Assembly: GCF_018320785.1 (NCBI RefSeq)
Contig: NC_054879.1
Coordinates: 45,188,698-45,252,697 of the forward strand
DNA: 64,000 nucleotides
Source: Cheilinus undulatus
Lineage: Eukaryota > Chordata > Actinopteri > Labriformes > Labridae
Direction of reading: 5' to 3'
This document shows, in pieces, positions 33,719 through 46,638 of the stretch. Under the pieces are notes generated by a model. The model was given only the letters and a program-made list of their open reading frames with translations, was not told where the DNA came from and searched no databases. The translations under genes were made by a program, and so were the position numbers. The stretch's first letter is position 1, and the number at the start of each line of letters is the position of its first letter.

Positions 33719-33916
33719 GACTTTTCAAGACCTTTTAGAAGACTTGAGCTGAGAAAAATGACTACCTTTGATTTTTTTGCAGCAAACTGTCAAATAAAAA
33801 GGTGTATTAGATGTCACAGCAAACTGGACAGAGCTAAATTATTAATGGACAATTGAGATCAGACAAAGATAATTTGGTTAATTTAAGGATTTCTGGCACA
33901 TTTGATGCCTCTAGAA

Positions 33917-34175
33917 CAGTGGTTCTCAGCTTGTGGAGTCATTGTGACCCAAATTTTGGAGATCTCTTTGGTAAATCAGATGTATTTAATAAAAGAGCTT
34001 GGGCCTGAGACAGTATATAGGTATAAAAAACAATGAAACAGGAGAAAACAGCCATGTTTTATAGAGTCTCATAGAAATTTTGGCGCAACTTTTTTTCCAG
34101 ACACACATCTGCAACCCAATGAAAAGGGCTTTGCAACCCACCTTTGGGTCCCGACCCACCAGTTGAGAACCACTG
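33917..34175. mobile_element. hAT-type MITE with perfect TSD CTCTAGAA
   Basis: A 259-bp element with termini CAGTGGTTCTCAGCTTG and CAGTTGAGAACCACTG. Identical 8-bp duplications CTCTAGAA lie at 33909-33916 and 34176-34183, matching the hAT preference nTCTAGAn. No open frame. Confidence 0.88.
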
Positions 34176-34622
34176 CTCTAGAATATATGACATAGTGATA
34201 CTTATCATAACATACCCAACATTATAAACTCAAATAGAATGATCAAAATGGAATAAATGTAGTTAGAAAACAAAGATTGGACAAAGACACATCTAAGTCA
34301 AAGTGCCTTCTAAAATTTAAGCCCACTCAAAATGAGAAGCTCTTTTTATTTGAATGTGAAGCCATAATACAAATGTCTCTAAAATTAAAAGTAATTTTGA
34401 ACAATTATGGTCATCTCAAAAATGACCAGATATAATCAGAATTATTATTTTGGCTATAATTATGCCCTACTATGTGGACCATTTAATCACCAGCAATTTA
34501 CTGACTCCAGTAGAGTGTAATTGAATTTTTCCCTGTAGCCCATTATCCTGGAGCAGCGTGATTCCCCCCAGGCTGAGTGAGTGTGTTTGTGTGCATTTGT
34601 GAGTGGGTGGGTGCTTTGGTAC

Positions 34623-34740
34623 CTTGCTGTCGAAGTCAGAGGTGTTTACACAGGCTTTGATGACGTACAGCAGTGAGTCAACCAGACCCTCACAAGAGCG
34701 CATCTGTTTTCTGGCCTCCTCGCCGGCTGAACTCAGGTTC
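34623..34740 (-). CDS. pkp4: pkp4 exon f, ARM repeat 5
   Basis: The acceptor TGTAG|G completes Arg and reads [36 protein letters not shown] and DSK at donor AAG|GTACCA. The [17 protein letters not shown] motif is a p120-subfamily hallmark. The exon is 118 nt. Confidence 0.95.
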
Positions 34741-35218
34741 CTACAGCACAAACACAGAAATAAATCAAGCCTTCAGTTTTGTGGCTTTGCTCAACAACCA
34801 AATGAGCATATGTATGGGGTTGTTTTGTGTCCCATGTGAATGTGGGTTTTGTCATCATCAGACATCATCTATAATGGATGCAGAGAGTGTGGTCTGTTTC
34901 AAGTCATTATGGTACTTGGCTTAATAAATAAGGGACTAACTAAGTGTGCTTCTGCACACGTGTTAGTGCAAAGAGATGCAGACGCACACAGAAAAGCATG
35001 CAATCATTTAGCCGATTAAGGCTGAGCTCTACACGCAGCAGAACATCTTCAAAGGAAGAGAGACTGGAAATATTACATCATGGTTTTAAAGCTAATGGTG
35101 TATGAACTGACGAAGGCTTCAAACAGAGACCAGACATGTTGAAGTTTCAAAATCATGCACCATTACAAGTTTATGCTATTTCTATCTTGATGTTGTATAT
35201 TTAAATCCTGGCTTAGTG

Positions 35219-37110
35219 GAGGAAGTACAAGCTTCAGCTGCTGAGATGGGAGAGACTCTGCAGACAACAACTGTTGGCCAGGTTCTTTACCAGTCAGAGC
35301 TTTATGGGAGCGTGGCAAAGAGAAAGACACTGTTGAAGAAAACTCAGATTCAGTCTGGACTAGAGTTCACCAAAAGGCATGCGGGAGACTCCATGGTCAA
35401 GAGGAAGAACGTTCTTTTGCCTCATAAGACCAAAATGGTGTGTGTAGTGGTGATTTGCTCAAACAAACTCAAAACTAAACCAACTGCCGTGGCCCAGGAA
35501 TAGTGGATCTTATGGAGGATCAAAAATGTCAATTTCCATGCAATAATATACCTTTTTAGGTGTTTATTCACAAAGGTTTTTCACAAACAATTGGCGTTCT
35601 CCTAACTTACGCCTTCCTGGTAAAAAAACCATTCAGCTTCCCCCGGTGCTCACCCATCCTATCCTACCTGCCCATTATATGGACGTCACCTAGTGCCAAA
35701 CTACCAAATATATCAAAACAAAAACCCCAATCAATAATTAAAAATGCTATACCAGTGGTTCTCAATGTGGGGGTCAGGAACCCATGGTGTCCTAAAAAAA
35801 TGTTAAATTAGTGTTGCCACTTCACACCAATTTTGCCAATTTCAACACATTTTTGCCAGTTAAAACCATTTTTTGTCCATTTTAATTCCTTTACAATGCC
35901 TGTCTTTGCCACTTTTAAACCAATTCTCTACACCTTACACTTATTGTTGTCTTTATTGACCCATTATTGCTTCTATTAACCCCTTTTTACCACATTTTAT
36001 GCCCATTTTACCACATTACACTTTCTGGTATGCTCATTTTTGCCAGTTTAACCCATTTCTGCCTATTTTTCTATTTCAGTTAAACCTTCAGTCAGTTTAT
36101 GTCAATTTTTCATCCCATCGCACCACAATTTCAACCCATTTTTGCAGATTCAAACCCATTTCAGCCAATTTTTAATCCCATTGTACTACTATCTATGCCT
36201 GTTTTTGACACTTTAACCCATTTTTGCCACTTTATCTAATTTTTGCAACTTCTAACCAATTTTTGCAACTTTTAAAATCCAATTTTACCCCCTTTTCCAC
36301 TTTTTTTTAAAACTTATTTTAGCCAAATTTTTTTATCCTGCTGGGCCCCAGAGAGCTCTTCCCTTTAATACCCCCCACCCCCCATGGATGACCTTGTCTG
36401 CACATGACTATTCTTGCATGTGCATGGCTGTGTTCCACCACCTTCAGGTACAGTGGGGGTCCCTGGTCTCTAGCACCTTTATTTTGGGGGTCGCGGGCTG
36501 AAAAGGTTGAGAACCACTGCTCTATACAATAACATTAGCAACATCAAAAATAATCCTCAAGTTCTCCTCAAACAAATAATAAATAAATGTAAAATTATCA
36601 AACTAAAGGAAACCATGTGAATAGCTCCAACAGTGCTTTTTAGCCATCTGGCAAGATGCCATGTTTGGTGGACACTTCACATCACCACAAACACGCTATC
36701 TCCGCTGTGTAGCACGTTGGTGACAGCATCATGCTGTGGGGATGCTTCTCAGCAGCCAACCCTGGAAGGCTTGTGAAGGGAGGGGGTCAAATAAATGTGG
36801 AAGACAATCTTAATCAGTCTGAAAGAGAACTACGGCTCAGAAGATTCATTTTTCAGCAATACAATGACCTGAAGCATACAGAGAAAGCTACATAGAATAG
36901 TTTAAAGACAAAAAGGTGAACGTTCTGGAGTGGCCGAGTCAAAGCCAAGACCTCAATCCGATAGAAAACTTGTGGCGGTTTTGCAAAGAAGAATGGAGTA
37001 AACTTTCAGAGTCCAGATGTTTGAGCCTGATTGAGACCTATCCACACAGACTCAGAGCTGTGAATGCCAAAGGTGCTATTACTAAAATCTATCTTATTTT
37101 ATTGACATGA
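35219..37110 (+). pseudogene. Interrupted Tc1-like transposase
   Basis: The first part (35219-35440) encodes ETLQTTTVGQVLYQSELYGS, KRKTLLKKTQIQSGLEFTKR and HAGDSMVKRKNVLLPHKTK. The transposase resumes near 36628 (the ..FSHLARCHVWWT..-like DNA, then GGTGACAGCATCATGCTGTG) and ends with LEWPSQSQDLNPIENLWR at about 36925-36980, the region of the second Asp and the Glu of the DDE triad. About 1.19 kb of foreign DNA, including the element at 35753-36519, lies between. Frameshifts in both halves make it non-functional. Confidence 0.78.
35753..36519. mobile_element. hAT-type element carrying the TTTTGCCA minisatellite
   Basis: Termini CAGTGGTTCTCAATGTGGGG and GGTTGAGAACCACTG are inverted repeats. 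Flanks TGCTATAC (35745-35752) and CTCTATAC (36520-36527) are an 8-bp duplication with two differences. The interior 35815-36320 is a degenerate short-period repeat of units such as ACCCATTTTTGCCACTTTTA, in the opposite orientation to the minisatellite at 4680. Confidence 0.75.
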
Positions 37111-37491
37111 CTTTGTAGAAATCTTTGACATTAACAAGGTTTTTTTGTGATTGATTAGGGTGAATGCAACTGAGGGCAAACAATGACTGGATTTGGCCAT
37201 TATAACTAATGATACTAAAACCTCCTAAATCAGTGTCACTGTTCCAAAACCATAGCTTGATTTTGGTAAAATATCAAACATCTACTTATACATACAAGTA
37301 AGTGCCTATGAAGAAAAACAGCGATATAGCTTTAAATTTTCACTGGATTAATAAAGAATCTATCTAACCTAATCTAATCTTATAAATTATTTACAATGGA
37401 TTAATAATGAGAGTTCTTAAAGCAGAGGTGTAATAACACTACATATCCACACAGGGGTGCTAGTGCTCAGTGTGTTCATCAGGTGGTTTAC

Positions 37492-37675
37492 CTCAGACAG
37501 CCCGTGGTGTTCCTCAGCACCAAGGAGGAGTGAAACTTGAGCTTGTGGTCGTCGTCGAAGGTGGAGCTGCTCCATCCGGAGTGAGGGATGATCACAGTGT
37601 TGGTCAGAGTTGTTAAGGCGTCCCGGATGATTGTCATCTTGACATTGTCACATGACGACAGGTTCCACAGCACCC
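37492..37675 (-). CDS. pkp4: pkp4 exon e, ARM repeats 3-4
   Basis: The acceptor CCCCAG|GG gives [14 protein letters not shown], then [26 protein letters not shown] and [10 protein letters not shown] at donor GAG|GTAAAC. It is separated from exon d by the largest intron wholly in the window (about 9.5 kb), which holds a Tc1 element and duplicated sequence. Confidence 0.95.
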
Positions 37676-39365
37676 CTGGGGAGACAGTGGCACGCAAACA
37701 CAGGTGTTCAGGGACAAAAAAAAAAAAAAAAGGCATGCAAATCATCAAGTTGTGTTAGCTGTCCTTTGCAGTTAGAGCAGAGATGCAGACAACATTTTGC
37801 TTTTAATAGCTCAGTGTGGGTATGGGAGAGAGCACAAATCTAAACAAACAAAGTGAGGCAGACACAAACACACAACCAAACTCCTCCTCTTCCCATGTGA
37901 ATCAAAAGCTCCAGTATGAAGGCATCAGACATTCACATCAAATTTCATCTGAGCAGAATATCCTCAGGGTAAGGATTATTAGCTGGAAATGAAAAAAAAA
38001 AGGAGGAGGACGAGGTGGAGATCCATATGGCTCAGACTCAGTCACTGGAAATGAAACATAAATAATGTAGCGGCTTTAGAAATTATGCCATCATTTCACT
38101 CAACTCAAATATACTTTTGGTTCCCAATGATAAGCATGCACAGTCCTGGCAGCCTTTGATGCTGCATCTGTCAAGGATTAGCCGGCATGTAGCATGTTCT
38201 TCTAATTAGCTGCCTCTTGCTGCTCGGCTTAGACTGAAGGCGGACCTCTGCTGGGCAACACCACCCTAGGAGGAGGTTAATGCAGCACCAGTTGGAATCT
38301 ACTGTAAATACATGGGGCTAAACACATGGGTACTGCTTTAAAAATACATACCAGAGCTGCGACTGCATGTACAGAATGAATGTGTGTTAATTAAAGATGC
38401 AATGAGGCCTTACAATATAGCTTAGTTTTTGTTTTTTTTTTCAGGCAGGTGAGAGCATCAGTGGTCTTAGGCTTCTTTGGTTCCACACCCATCATTCTTA
38501 ATCATACTCATCAAAATAAAAAAGAGAGCTTTAAAATTTTATACTCATCTAAAAGAAAGAAAGCTCTAAAACAAAGCCCTGACCTTCAGAGTAAATGATG
38601 AGAGCTTCCCCCTCAGATTCTAGCCATCTGCAGAGTCCTCAGACCCAAAGCCTTCCAGCTTAAACCAAATTATTCAACAACTAAAAGAAAACCATTTAAA
38701 TCACCGGCAAGAAGACGTAAAACAAAGCAAACTAGTATCCTATTTGTCCCTTAATAGGGATTTGCAGAGTACAGAACATCTCTGTAAGTTTTGATAATGC
38801 AGCTAGGTATAACAGATGCCAGAATAAAATTAACTAGACATGACTGATAACCACAGGTAACATCTGCCAATGGCTGATGTTTGCAAAAAGGTTGGAAATC
38901 GGCCAATGGCAATGTATCACCCGAATTTTCCACATAGAGCAGCTGTGCCACCATTTTGCTATGAATAGAGGGGAATGACCTCGGCCACAGTAAGTGTGTC
39001 TAGAGCACTTGAGAGTGAGTTTATACAGGAATAGTATGTCAAAAGCAGACTATTTTACCTTTTGGGCTTAATTTATCATCCACTGATGTTCTGGTGACCC
39101 TTTGCTCTTGCTGCAGGTAATGTTGATATAATGATGATTTACGATTGGGAGATCATGCATTGTGTTGTATTTCGAAAGAACGGACTTCCTGTTTGGAGTT
39201 ATCTGAATGATGGGAATTGACGTCACTGAAAATAGAAATCGTAGCGGAGTGGCGATTCAGGGACACGCTGGTGCTCTGACTGACTAGAGAGGGAGCGATT
39301 TGCTCCAGGGTACGATTCACCAGCGGATCGCGGTGCAGCCACTGTATGTGGATTTTCAACTGAAC

Positions 39366-39534
39366 CTGGGGGTATGGTTTACTCCCCATGTGACATCATT
39401 AGGGGAAAATCTGAGAACGGCTTGTTTCAGCACACATTTTCTGATTCTTGGGGGGATTGTGGACAGGCCAGGGGCACATAATTTTTGCTAGAAAAGCCTG
39501 AAAAAAAGTATTTTGCATAATATGTGACCCTTAA
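39366..39534 (-). mobile_element. piggyBac-like MITE, truncated copy 3
   Basis: It matches the reverse complement of 18928-19140 (CTCCCCATGTGACATCATTA, GGCTTGTTTCAGCACACATT, CATAATATGTGACCCTTAA) and ends in TTAA at 39531-39534. The other half is missing. Confidence 0.7.
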
Positions 39535-41086
39535 ACTCTATAAATGTCTAATCCTTTGAACCTATCAGGACTTGTTTCATCCTGTGTGTATTATTATTAC
39601 CTTATTCTATAACTGCAAAACACGAGAGAATAGACCTAGCTATCATTTCAAACTCTTCATGTGTTTCTGTACCAGCACACTGTAAGAGGACCTCAATGCT
39701 CATTTCCTCTCTCCATGCTTTTCCCTCTCTCTCTAATTGAACCAATAGCAACGATAAGAGTCTATAATATGGCCCAGGAGCCCAATTCAGAAACGCTGTT
39801 GGCAAGAAGCTATATAAATGGATATGTTTCTGCCAGGCAGCATCTCTGCCAGTCATTTAATCAACAGTCGCTTCATTTCCCATTATCCTTATTCAGACTA
39901 CATCAAAGGGCTTTAAAACCCATTCAAATCCTTAAGTGAACTTCCATCATTTCACTTCTATTTTCACAAATAAAAAAGACAAAGCTGAGAGTCAAGTGAT
40001 ACTCAGCCCTTAGAAAGTTTAGCTGCAGCATGTGCTTCTTATCAAAGTTAGGCAGCAGAGCGTGTGGGGCTGAATGCCCAAACCCAAACATCAGGTGGGC
40101 TGATGGCTCAGGCACTGGGATAAATTTCAATCACATCATTTTACGCGAGCACATCGAGGTCTACGTCTGGCTTTTTCTCATGGGAGATCAGGACACATAA
40201 GAACTACACTGGAATAGAGCCACTAATGCAGTGGAAACACAATTTTCCTCGCCTGCTGACCAACTTCCTTGGACCTTTTACCTCAACAATGCACTCTTTT
40301 ATACAACAAGTCCCTCATTCATTCTTATGTCAGCTTGCAGAAATGGAAATTCTCAGCAGGATTTCAGGTTCCTCCCGTGGATGGCATGAGGAAGAAATCA
40401 ACAGGCAAATTCACCCAGGTGTGACTGACAACACTGTCAGCAGTACAACAGCAGCAGCAGCAATACCCATAAGTCATGTCTGTCAGCTGGATGAAGCAGA
40501 CGTGTGTTAGTGAGTAAAATCCTCTACTGTGACATGTATGATCTCAGCCTGGCTTTGAAACACTGACCCGCTGTAAACATAGTCATGACACCTGGGCCAA
40601 TAGTCAGTCTGCAGCTAAACTTGGGGGGGGGGGGTTCTGGGTGTCTGAATAAAGAGATGGAAGAAAATACTAAGCTGTGAAGCACCAATTCAGAAAAGGA
40701 GTGAACTGAAACTGGATGGAAATCAGTCCATCAGATTTGGCCTAATCTGCAACCTTTTACCTGTTTTCAAAAAAATCAATAACTTGCATCATTCATGGAA
40801 GTCAGGGATGTCACAATACTTTAAAAAGTACATGTGATAAAGGTTAAAATCAAACAAAAACACCAAGGCAACAAAACTGAAGTCCTGCATAACTCAGCAG
40901 TAAGAGCTTTCTTGTTTCAAGTAACAAAAAAAAAATCCAAGCAAATTCCTACAGAGTCTTAACATCAGCAAGTGTCACTGAGTCAGAACCAGAGCATTGC
41001 AAACATTTTTGAGCATTTAGACAGTGTGTAGGAGTTTGTGTGCTATTCAGTCCTCTACTAGGAAGCTGTTTTGTTTTCACATATTT

Positions 41087-41240
41087 TCTAAGATTTTATT
41101 TTTGGGCTTTTATGCCTTTATTTGACAAGACAGTGAAGAGAGTAGGAAATTTAGGAAGGAAAAAGTGGGGATGACGTGCAGTTAAGGAGCTGCTTTAAGG
41201 ACAACAGGTTTTTATGCATGGGACCTCCATGCCAAGCTAC
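41087..41240 (-). repeat. tRNA-derived SINE remnant
   Basis: The body TTTTGGGCTTTTATGCCTTT, ATTTGACAAGACAGTGAAGA and a decayed head with CATGGGACCTCCATGCCAAG resemble the common teleost SINE in minus orientation also seen at 27590-27777. The promoter boxes are strongly mutated. Confidence 0.5.
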
Positions 41241-43559
41241 CTGTTCCCATAAGCAGCTGTCTTATGAAACATAAAACTTCTCAATACTATCATTCATTAC
41301 AGTAATGGAGAATTAAAACTATTACCATGTGGTATGGAAAAATATTTCAGCATAGGGGGAGGGGGTAGCAATTAGGAATGAATGGGAACATAGGAAAGGT
41401 AGTACTTTACAGCTCTAAAATGATCTCTGTGCTGCAACTATCATCAGAACACTTCTACATACATTAAATATGATCCCTAAACTTTACAAAAAAGAAAGTA
41501 TTACCACAGTTTAACAGATTTATGAAGCGTGGAGGCAATCAATATCACAAATAACTCCGTCCTGCAAACCTCCTAGCATCATCTAGCCCGATGAACAGCC
41601 TTGAGGAGTCTTGTACTGAGCTTAGAGGCCAGCTGAGTCCCTTTAACGTATAAAAAATCCTCATTTGTCATGAACAAGCTTGTAATTGAAACGCTCACAT
41701 ACTATCAACTGAATACACCTTGTGGGGTAAGAGACAGAGCAAAGATGTGCAGTTCAGGAATGAAAAAATCAATACAGCATAATATCGCAATATTTTGTGC
41801 GGTGATATATCATATCTTCTGCCAAGTATCAATTTTTTAAAAATTAATTGCTAATATGAACTGATAATATGGGGGCTAATATGGGGGGCGAGAGTGGGGG
41901 AAGATATGCACTAAACAGTGCCAGGATTTTGGTCGGACATGAGGTCACTGACCAATCGACTTGAGGCTGTCAGCCCTACATTTTTCACATTTTCAGTCAT
42001 ACTGGGCACATCAGTGAAGAGACAAGGACAAGAACAAAGTCCTTTAACCAATGAATCAGGCATTCTTAAGCCAGCTTTCACACTACAAGCTAATTCAAAT
42101 CAGCTATGTGTGTCAGAGTGAAAAGTTCACACCTTGCAGTAAAATTGTTCAAATGTGCTGAAGACCAAGCTTTCAAACGTGTTTATAGTCAATAACAGGT
42201 TTCCTATTTGCCTTCTCTGTTTTTCTCAGTAGCTCAGCCCTGCAGTGATAATTTGATCACATTTTTGTCATAATTACACATCAGACCCGGAGCAGTCTAA
42301 CAAAACAACACGCTAAAAATATTTGGATGACATTTATAGAAAATAACATCATCTGAGCTCATGCTGTAATTATTACAGTGACTCTAATAGCTGGTGGGCT
42401 TTGTACAACTCTTACCAGTAAAAACACTAACCCTAATGTTGGTTATATTTCTCAATGTGGCACACATTCTGAATCACTAAACTTCAAGGCTGCAACACAT
42501 TTCAGGCAAGCAAGTGAGAAAAACTGATTTTTGGTGGCCCAAATGTCAGACTGCTTTGACTCTCAAACCTCAGGTCAGTATGTCATCAGCTTTGCCAGGT
42601 GTTGTAATAGGGACTGTATTTATTTTAGTTTACATAACCCTGCTGATCATGCAAAAACTAGTTTTCTGGTTACAGGAGTTTGGATGTCTATTCTGCATCG
42701 ACTCAGACGAGCAGTTTTTGTGTATTTAGAGGTCAGTGTGCACATCTAATTTACTCCGCCTTGCAGTGAAAGTCGTTCATTGTTGCTTACGCTTATAACT
42801 GGATTTATTTTGGGAACGAATTCAGTTTCTCATATTTCATTTCATCAAAAAGGTCTTAACCTCCTTAGTTTTGTTCTCAGACAAAACTAACAGACTGAGC
42901 TGCCAAGTTTTCAGGACTTGGCATTGATTGCTCAGTGTGTGTTGATGCCTCTCTGCTTATGCAGTATCCAAAGAGGTAAGAAAAAATGTTAGTTTGCAAA
43001 CTGACTAAATAAAGATGTTAAATAGATTAAGAAATGGTGAAAACAAACAAGACACACTATGGAAGGTGTTAAATGTGATATGAATCCATTGTTTTGCTTT
43101 ATATTTCACTTTTTGTGTGCAGATCTGATTAATTATAGAGTTTGTAGAAGAGCAGCTGGCTCCAAGTCTAATTGAAAAAATCACAGCATACTTGTGAATG
43201 CATACCAGTGAACCTGCTTTAAATATGGTAATACAAAGATGATATAAACTGTGTTGACACTATTGTAATGTAAGGATAGGTTCATGATAGAATACAACAA
43301 TTAAGCTTTGCAAAATTTTCAGTCCTTCTATATTTTCAATATTTTTTTTTAAACAATACAATCTTTTTTTTTTACCTGTAGAATTGAAAAAGTACAGAAG
43401 GACAAAGTTATTAAATTTTCATCTTTTCTCAAATATTTCCAAAATGCTGTTAAACAGAGAAAGGCATTTTTAACACAGCTTTTCCAAACATCCTTGTTTT
43501 ATTTTGAATGCTAAAATGATTTCACTTGGCACACAGAAATGAAAATATTCCACTAAAAC

Positions 43560-44575
43560 CAAAAACTACCAAGGTCAAATTATTACCCCCCTGATGCCAA
43601 TAGTCAATAGTGTCTCCTTTTTGCTGGATAACTGCCTGCAGTTGTTTGCTGTAGATTTCAACAAGTCCCCGACACGTCTCTTGAGGAATCCCAGCCTATT
43701 ATTCTTTGGCTAATCTCTCCAGCTCCTCCAGATCTGATGATCTTCTGACATGGACCTCTGTCTTCAGTTCACCCCACAGATTTTCAACAGGATTTAAGTC
43801 AGGGCTTTGTGCAGGCCACTCAGTAACGCTCACTTTGGTCTTCTGAAGGTAGTTCTTCATCAGGAGGCAGGTATGTTTTGGGTCGTTGTTGTGTTGTAAG
43901 GCAAAGCCACAACCCAGACCCAGTTTTGTTGCGGACTGCTTCAGGTTTTTCTTAAAATCTCCACATATTCATCCTTCTTCATGGTTCCTTCCACCTTCAT
44001 GAAGTTCCCAGTTCCAGATGCACGGAAGCACCCCCACAGCATAATCCTCCCACCAACATGTTTCACTGTGGGGACGGTGTTCTTACAGTGAGATACCTCT
44101 CCCTTCTTTTTCCAAACATCACCAACGTCTCTGTGGCCAAAGAGCTCTAGTTTAGTCTCATCTGACCAAAGGACACGCTTCCAATGTTCATAAGCCTTCT
44201 CCAGTTTGTACTTCGTAGACTTCAGTCTGGCTTGAAGGGGTCTCTTGTGCAGAAGTGGAGTTTTTCTTGGTCTGTCAAACTCTTAGTCCATTCCTGTGCA
44301 GGACTCTAGTGATGGTCTTCTTTGAGACTACAGTCCCTGACTTGTCTAAGTCCTTCACTAGAGTCTTGTCAGTTGTTCTAGGGTCTTTGGACACATCTCT
44401 CACTAGTTTTCTTTCCAGAGTCTTTGAAACCTTTCTCTTCCTCCCTCTGCCAGGCTTGTTTACTATGCAGCTCTCTTTAATTTCTTGATGATCTTTCTCA
44501 CTCCAGTTCTTGACTCTTAGAAACTCTGTGATAACTTTGTAGATCCTCCTGCTTTGTGAGCTTGCCACCATTACG
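43560..44575 (-). pseudogene. Tc1-like transposase remnant (second lineage)
   Basis: Minus-strand frame 44571-44275 encodes the N-terminal DNA-binding part (FLRVKNWSEKDHQEIKES, NKPGRGRKRKVSKTLERK, LVRDVSKDPRTTDKTLVKDL). Further left the same strand gives WPAQSPDLNPVENLWGEL near 43780-43835, the DDE region. Stops and frame changes lie between. Divergence from the 23648/30262/63428 copies shows a separate Tc1 lineage. The terminal repeats were not cleanly identified. Confidence 0.75.
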
Positions 44576-46098
44576 TTTTATTAGGATCACATGGGGGTTT
44601 ATGTTTCTGGAGAGCTGGTAAGTCTTGCTTTTATATGTTCCTCCTATGCTTGTGTTGCAGATGGAGTCTAAAAGTTTTAGTGCATGCTAGCCAAACTTTC
44701 TTAATGATTGATTTCATGTATGGAGCAAAACTCTCTTCCAGACTTAAACTCGTAAAAGCTGGGACAATCATTACTATAAATGTAGTTAAGTTTGCCAAAG
44801 AAAAGCCCAGATAAAAGACTAATAAAGGGTTAAAAAACATGACTTAAGAGTGGCGCCCAGTATCAGAGCTAAAGGCAGTGCTGTTAAAAGCCTCCTTATC
44901 TGAGGGTCTGTTTTGAGGACAGAGCAATAACCACAACAGCTGCTAGGAGTCGAGGCAGGTAAAGGAGTCGAGATCGTTTTGTGTTTCCCCACAACATGAT
45001 CTCTGACCCTGAGCTGAGGGGTCACCTGTTGTTGCAGTCAGTTCCAATAAGACACAGGTGACACCTGGACCTCCCAGGGGAGTCGAGTCGGAGCCACAGA
45101 CACACAATGGGAGCGTCTTGTAGATCAAACACCTGGCTGACTTCCTCACGAGCCTTAACAACGATGATGCTGCTCTAAAGAGTGTTTTGGAGCTGCTGGT
45201 GAGTGAATGATTTATGTCTCCTCCACTTAAAGCTCCAGTGTGGGACGCCCTTGTCATTCAGCTAAAAGCTCTTTGTGAGGATTGTTCTCATCAGCTGTAA
45301 TTAACCGGGGGTGATGGTGCACTGCTGACCTTCTCTAATTGCTCCTTATCCTGAGGCCTGCACTCACAATTAGCCACAGCGGGCTACTAGATGAAAGGGG
45401 AGAACTTTAACAGAGCTCACATTAAAGGTACTTACTCTGACTGAGCAACACACGTCTGTGCTACCTTTTGAAAGTGAAAGAAGGACAAAAGAAAGATATT
45501 TTAGTGGTGTTAGAGCCATTAGCTCCTGCACTGAAGTATGAAAAAGGCTGTATGCTTGTGTTCACCTATAAAATTGTGAGTAAAGATATTTCAAAAAAAG
45601 GACTCTGGATATGATCTCTCCAGACAATGCGTAGATTCCAGTGTTGTGTTGTTACTCTGCTGTATTGTATTCCTCTGGGAGGCCACTGGACTGTAACATG
45701 AGACTATGTTACAGCAGGGGCTGTACTCAAGCACAAACAGCTGACTCAGCCACCTGGGAGCCAAATGTCTTGGCTTGCTTATTTCTGTAGTGCTCCACCC
45801 TGATCCTAAACAACATGGATTTAAACCCTGTTTGCAGAGCTCAGCCGACACACGAACACAAGTGAGCAGCTTGCAATGCAGAGAGGAGGGGACTGACAAG
45901 CAGGCTGTCAGACATGGTTGTTCCCAGACGGGGAATCAGCTTAAAGCTCTCTGCAGCCTGAGTAATAAGAGAATATGATGCTGTGAAAATGCAGCTTCAA
46001 GTCTGTGCTTTTATCATAAGCAGAAGTGACGGGAGAGGTAGCACCAACTTAAGGAAAAGCCTCTCTGACTAAAGCAAGCCCTTTTAACATTCAATGAA

Positions 46099-46638
46099 CA
46101 CGTCTGACTCCAAGTGATTTAGTTCTCAGTAAAAGAAATTACATTTCAACATGTCAGAATGTTATTTTTGAGTGTTTTAATAGAACGACTAGATATCTAG
46201 AATTACTGCAAGTATTGAAAAATTTAAATACATCTCAAACTAAATTTCTTATTGCCCAGAAAGCTTGCCTTTAAGTATTCTTCTCAATTTTTTAGGTTAA
46301 AATGCCAATTTAAGATATATCAGGCATAAAGTTCAGGCAGGCCTTATCAGCTGACGGCCAGCTGATTCGCTCTAAGCATGCTATTGGCTAATCACACTCA
46401 TGGTGTCATTTTTAAACTGCCCCCTACCTTGCTATGCTTTACTGCTCCCTCTGCAAGCTGCTTTGACAACGCTCCTCCACCCCAGCTCCTCCTTTATGCT
46501 ATATCTGACTTTATCAGTGCCTGATGCCTGCTGTGCTCTGGGGTTTATCGCTGCTTCTCTCCCTGCCTCAGGCTTTCCCTGTAGGCACAGCAGGAGCAGG
46601 AACGTGTGCTTTTCCTGCTTGACACTTTCCACATAGGG
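46099..46638 (+). repeat. Local duplication, copy 1 (uninterrupted)
   Basis: About 540 bp from CGTCTGACTCCAAGTGATTT to ACTTTCCACATAGGG is repeated in the same orientation at 49965-51127. The join ATGCCAATTTAAGATATATC at about 46301-46320 preserves the empty site of the Harbinger-like insertion found in copy 2. Confidence 0.85.

Larger units (their letters stand above)
32630..34622 (-). other. pkp4 intron between exons f and g
   Basis: A 2.0-kb intron containing the piggyBac-like MITE at 33310-33718 and the hAT MITE at 33917-34175. Sequence 32760-33300 and 34190-34620 shows nothing recognisable. Confidence 0.75.
34741..37491 (-). other. pkp4 intron between exons e and f
   Basis: A 2.75-kb intron almost half occupied by a plus-strand Tc1 element (35219-37110) that is itself interrupted and contains a hAT-type element. 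A LINE-like tail ATTAATAAAGAATCTATCTA lies at about 37346-37372. Confidence 0.75.

Noticed and set aside
39153..39389. 78-codon minus-strand frame that could be an alternative pkp4 exon
   Set aside because: It does not match any known PKP4 segment and partly overlaps a MITE.
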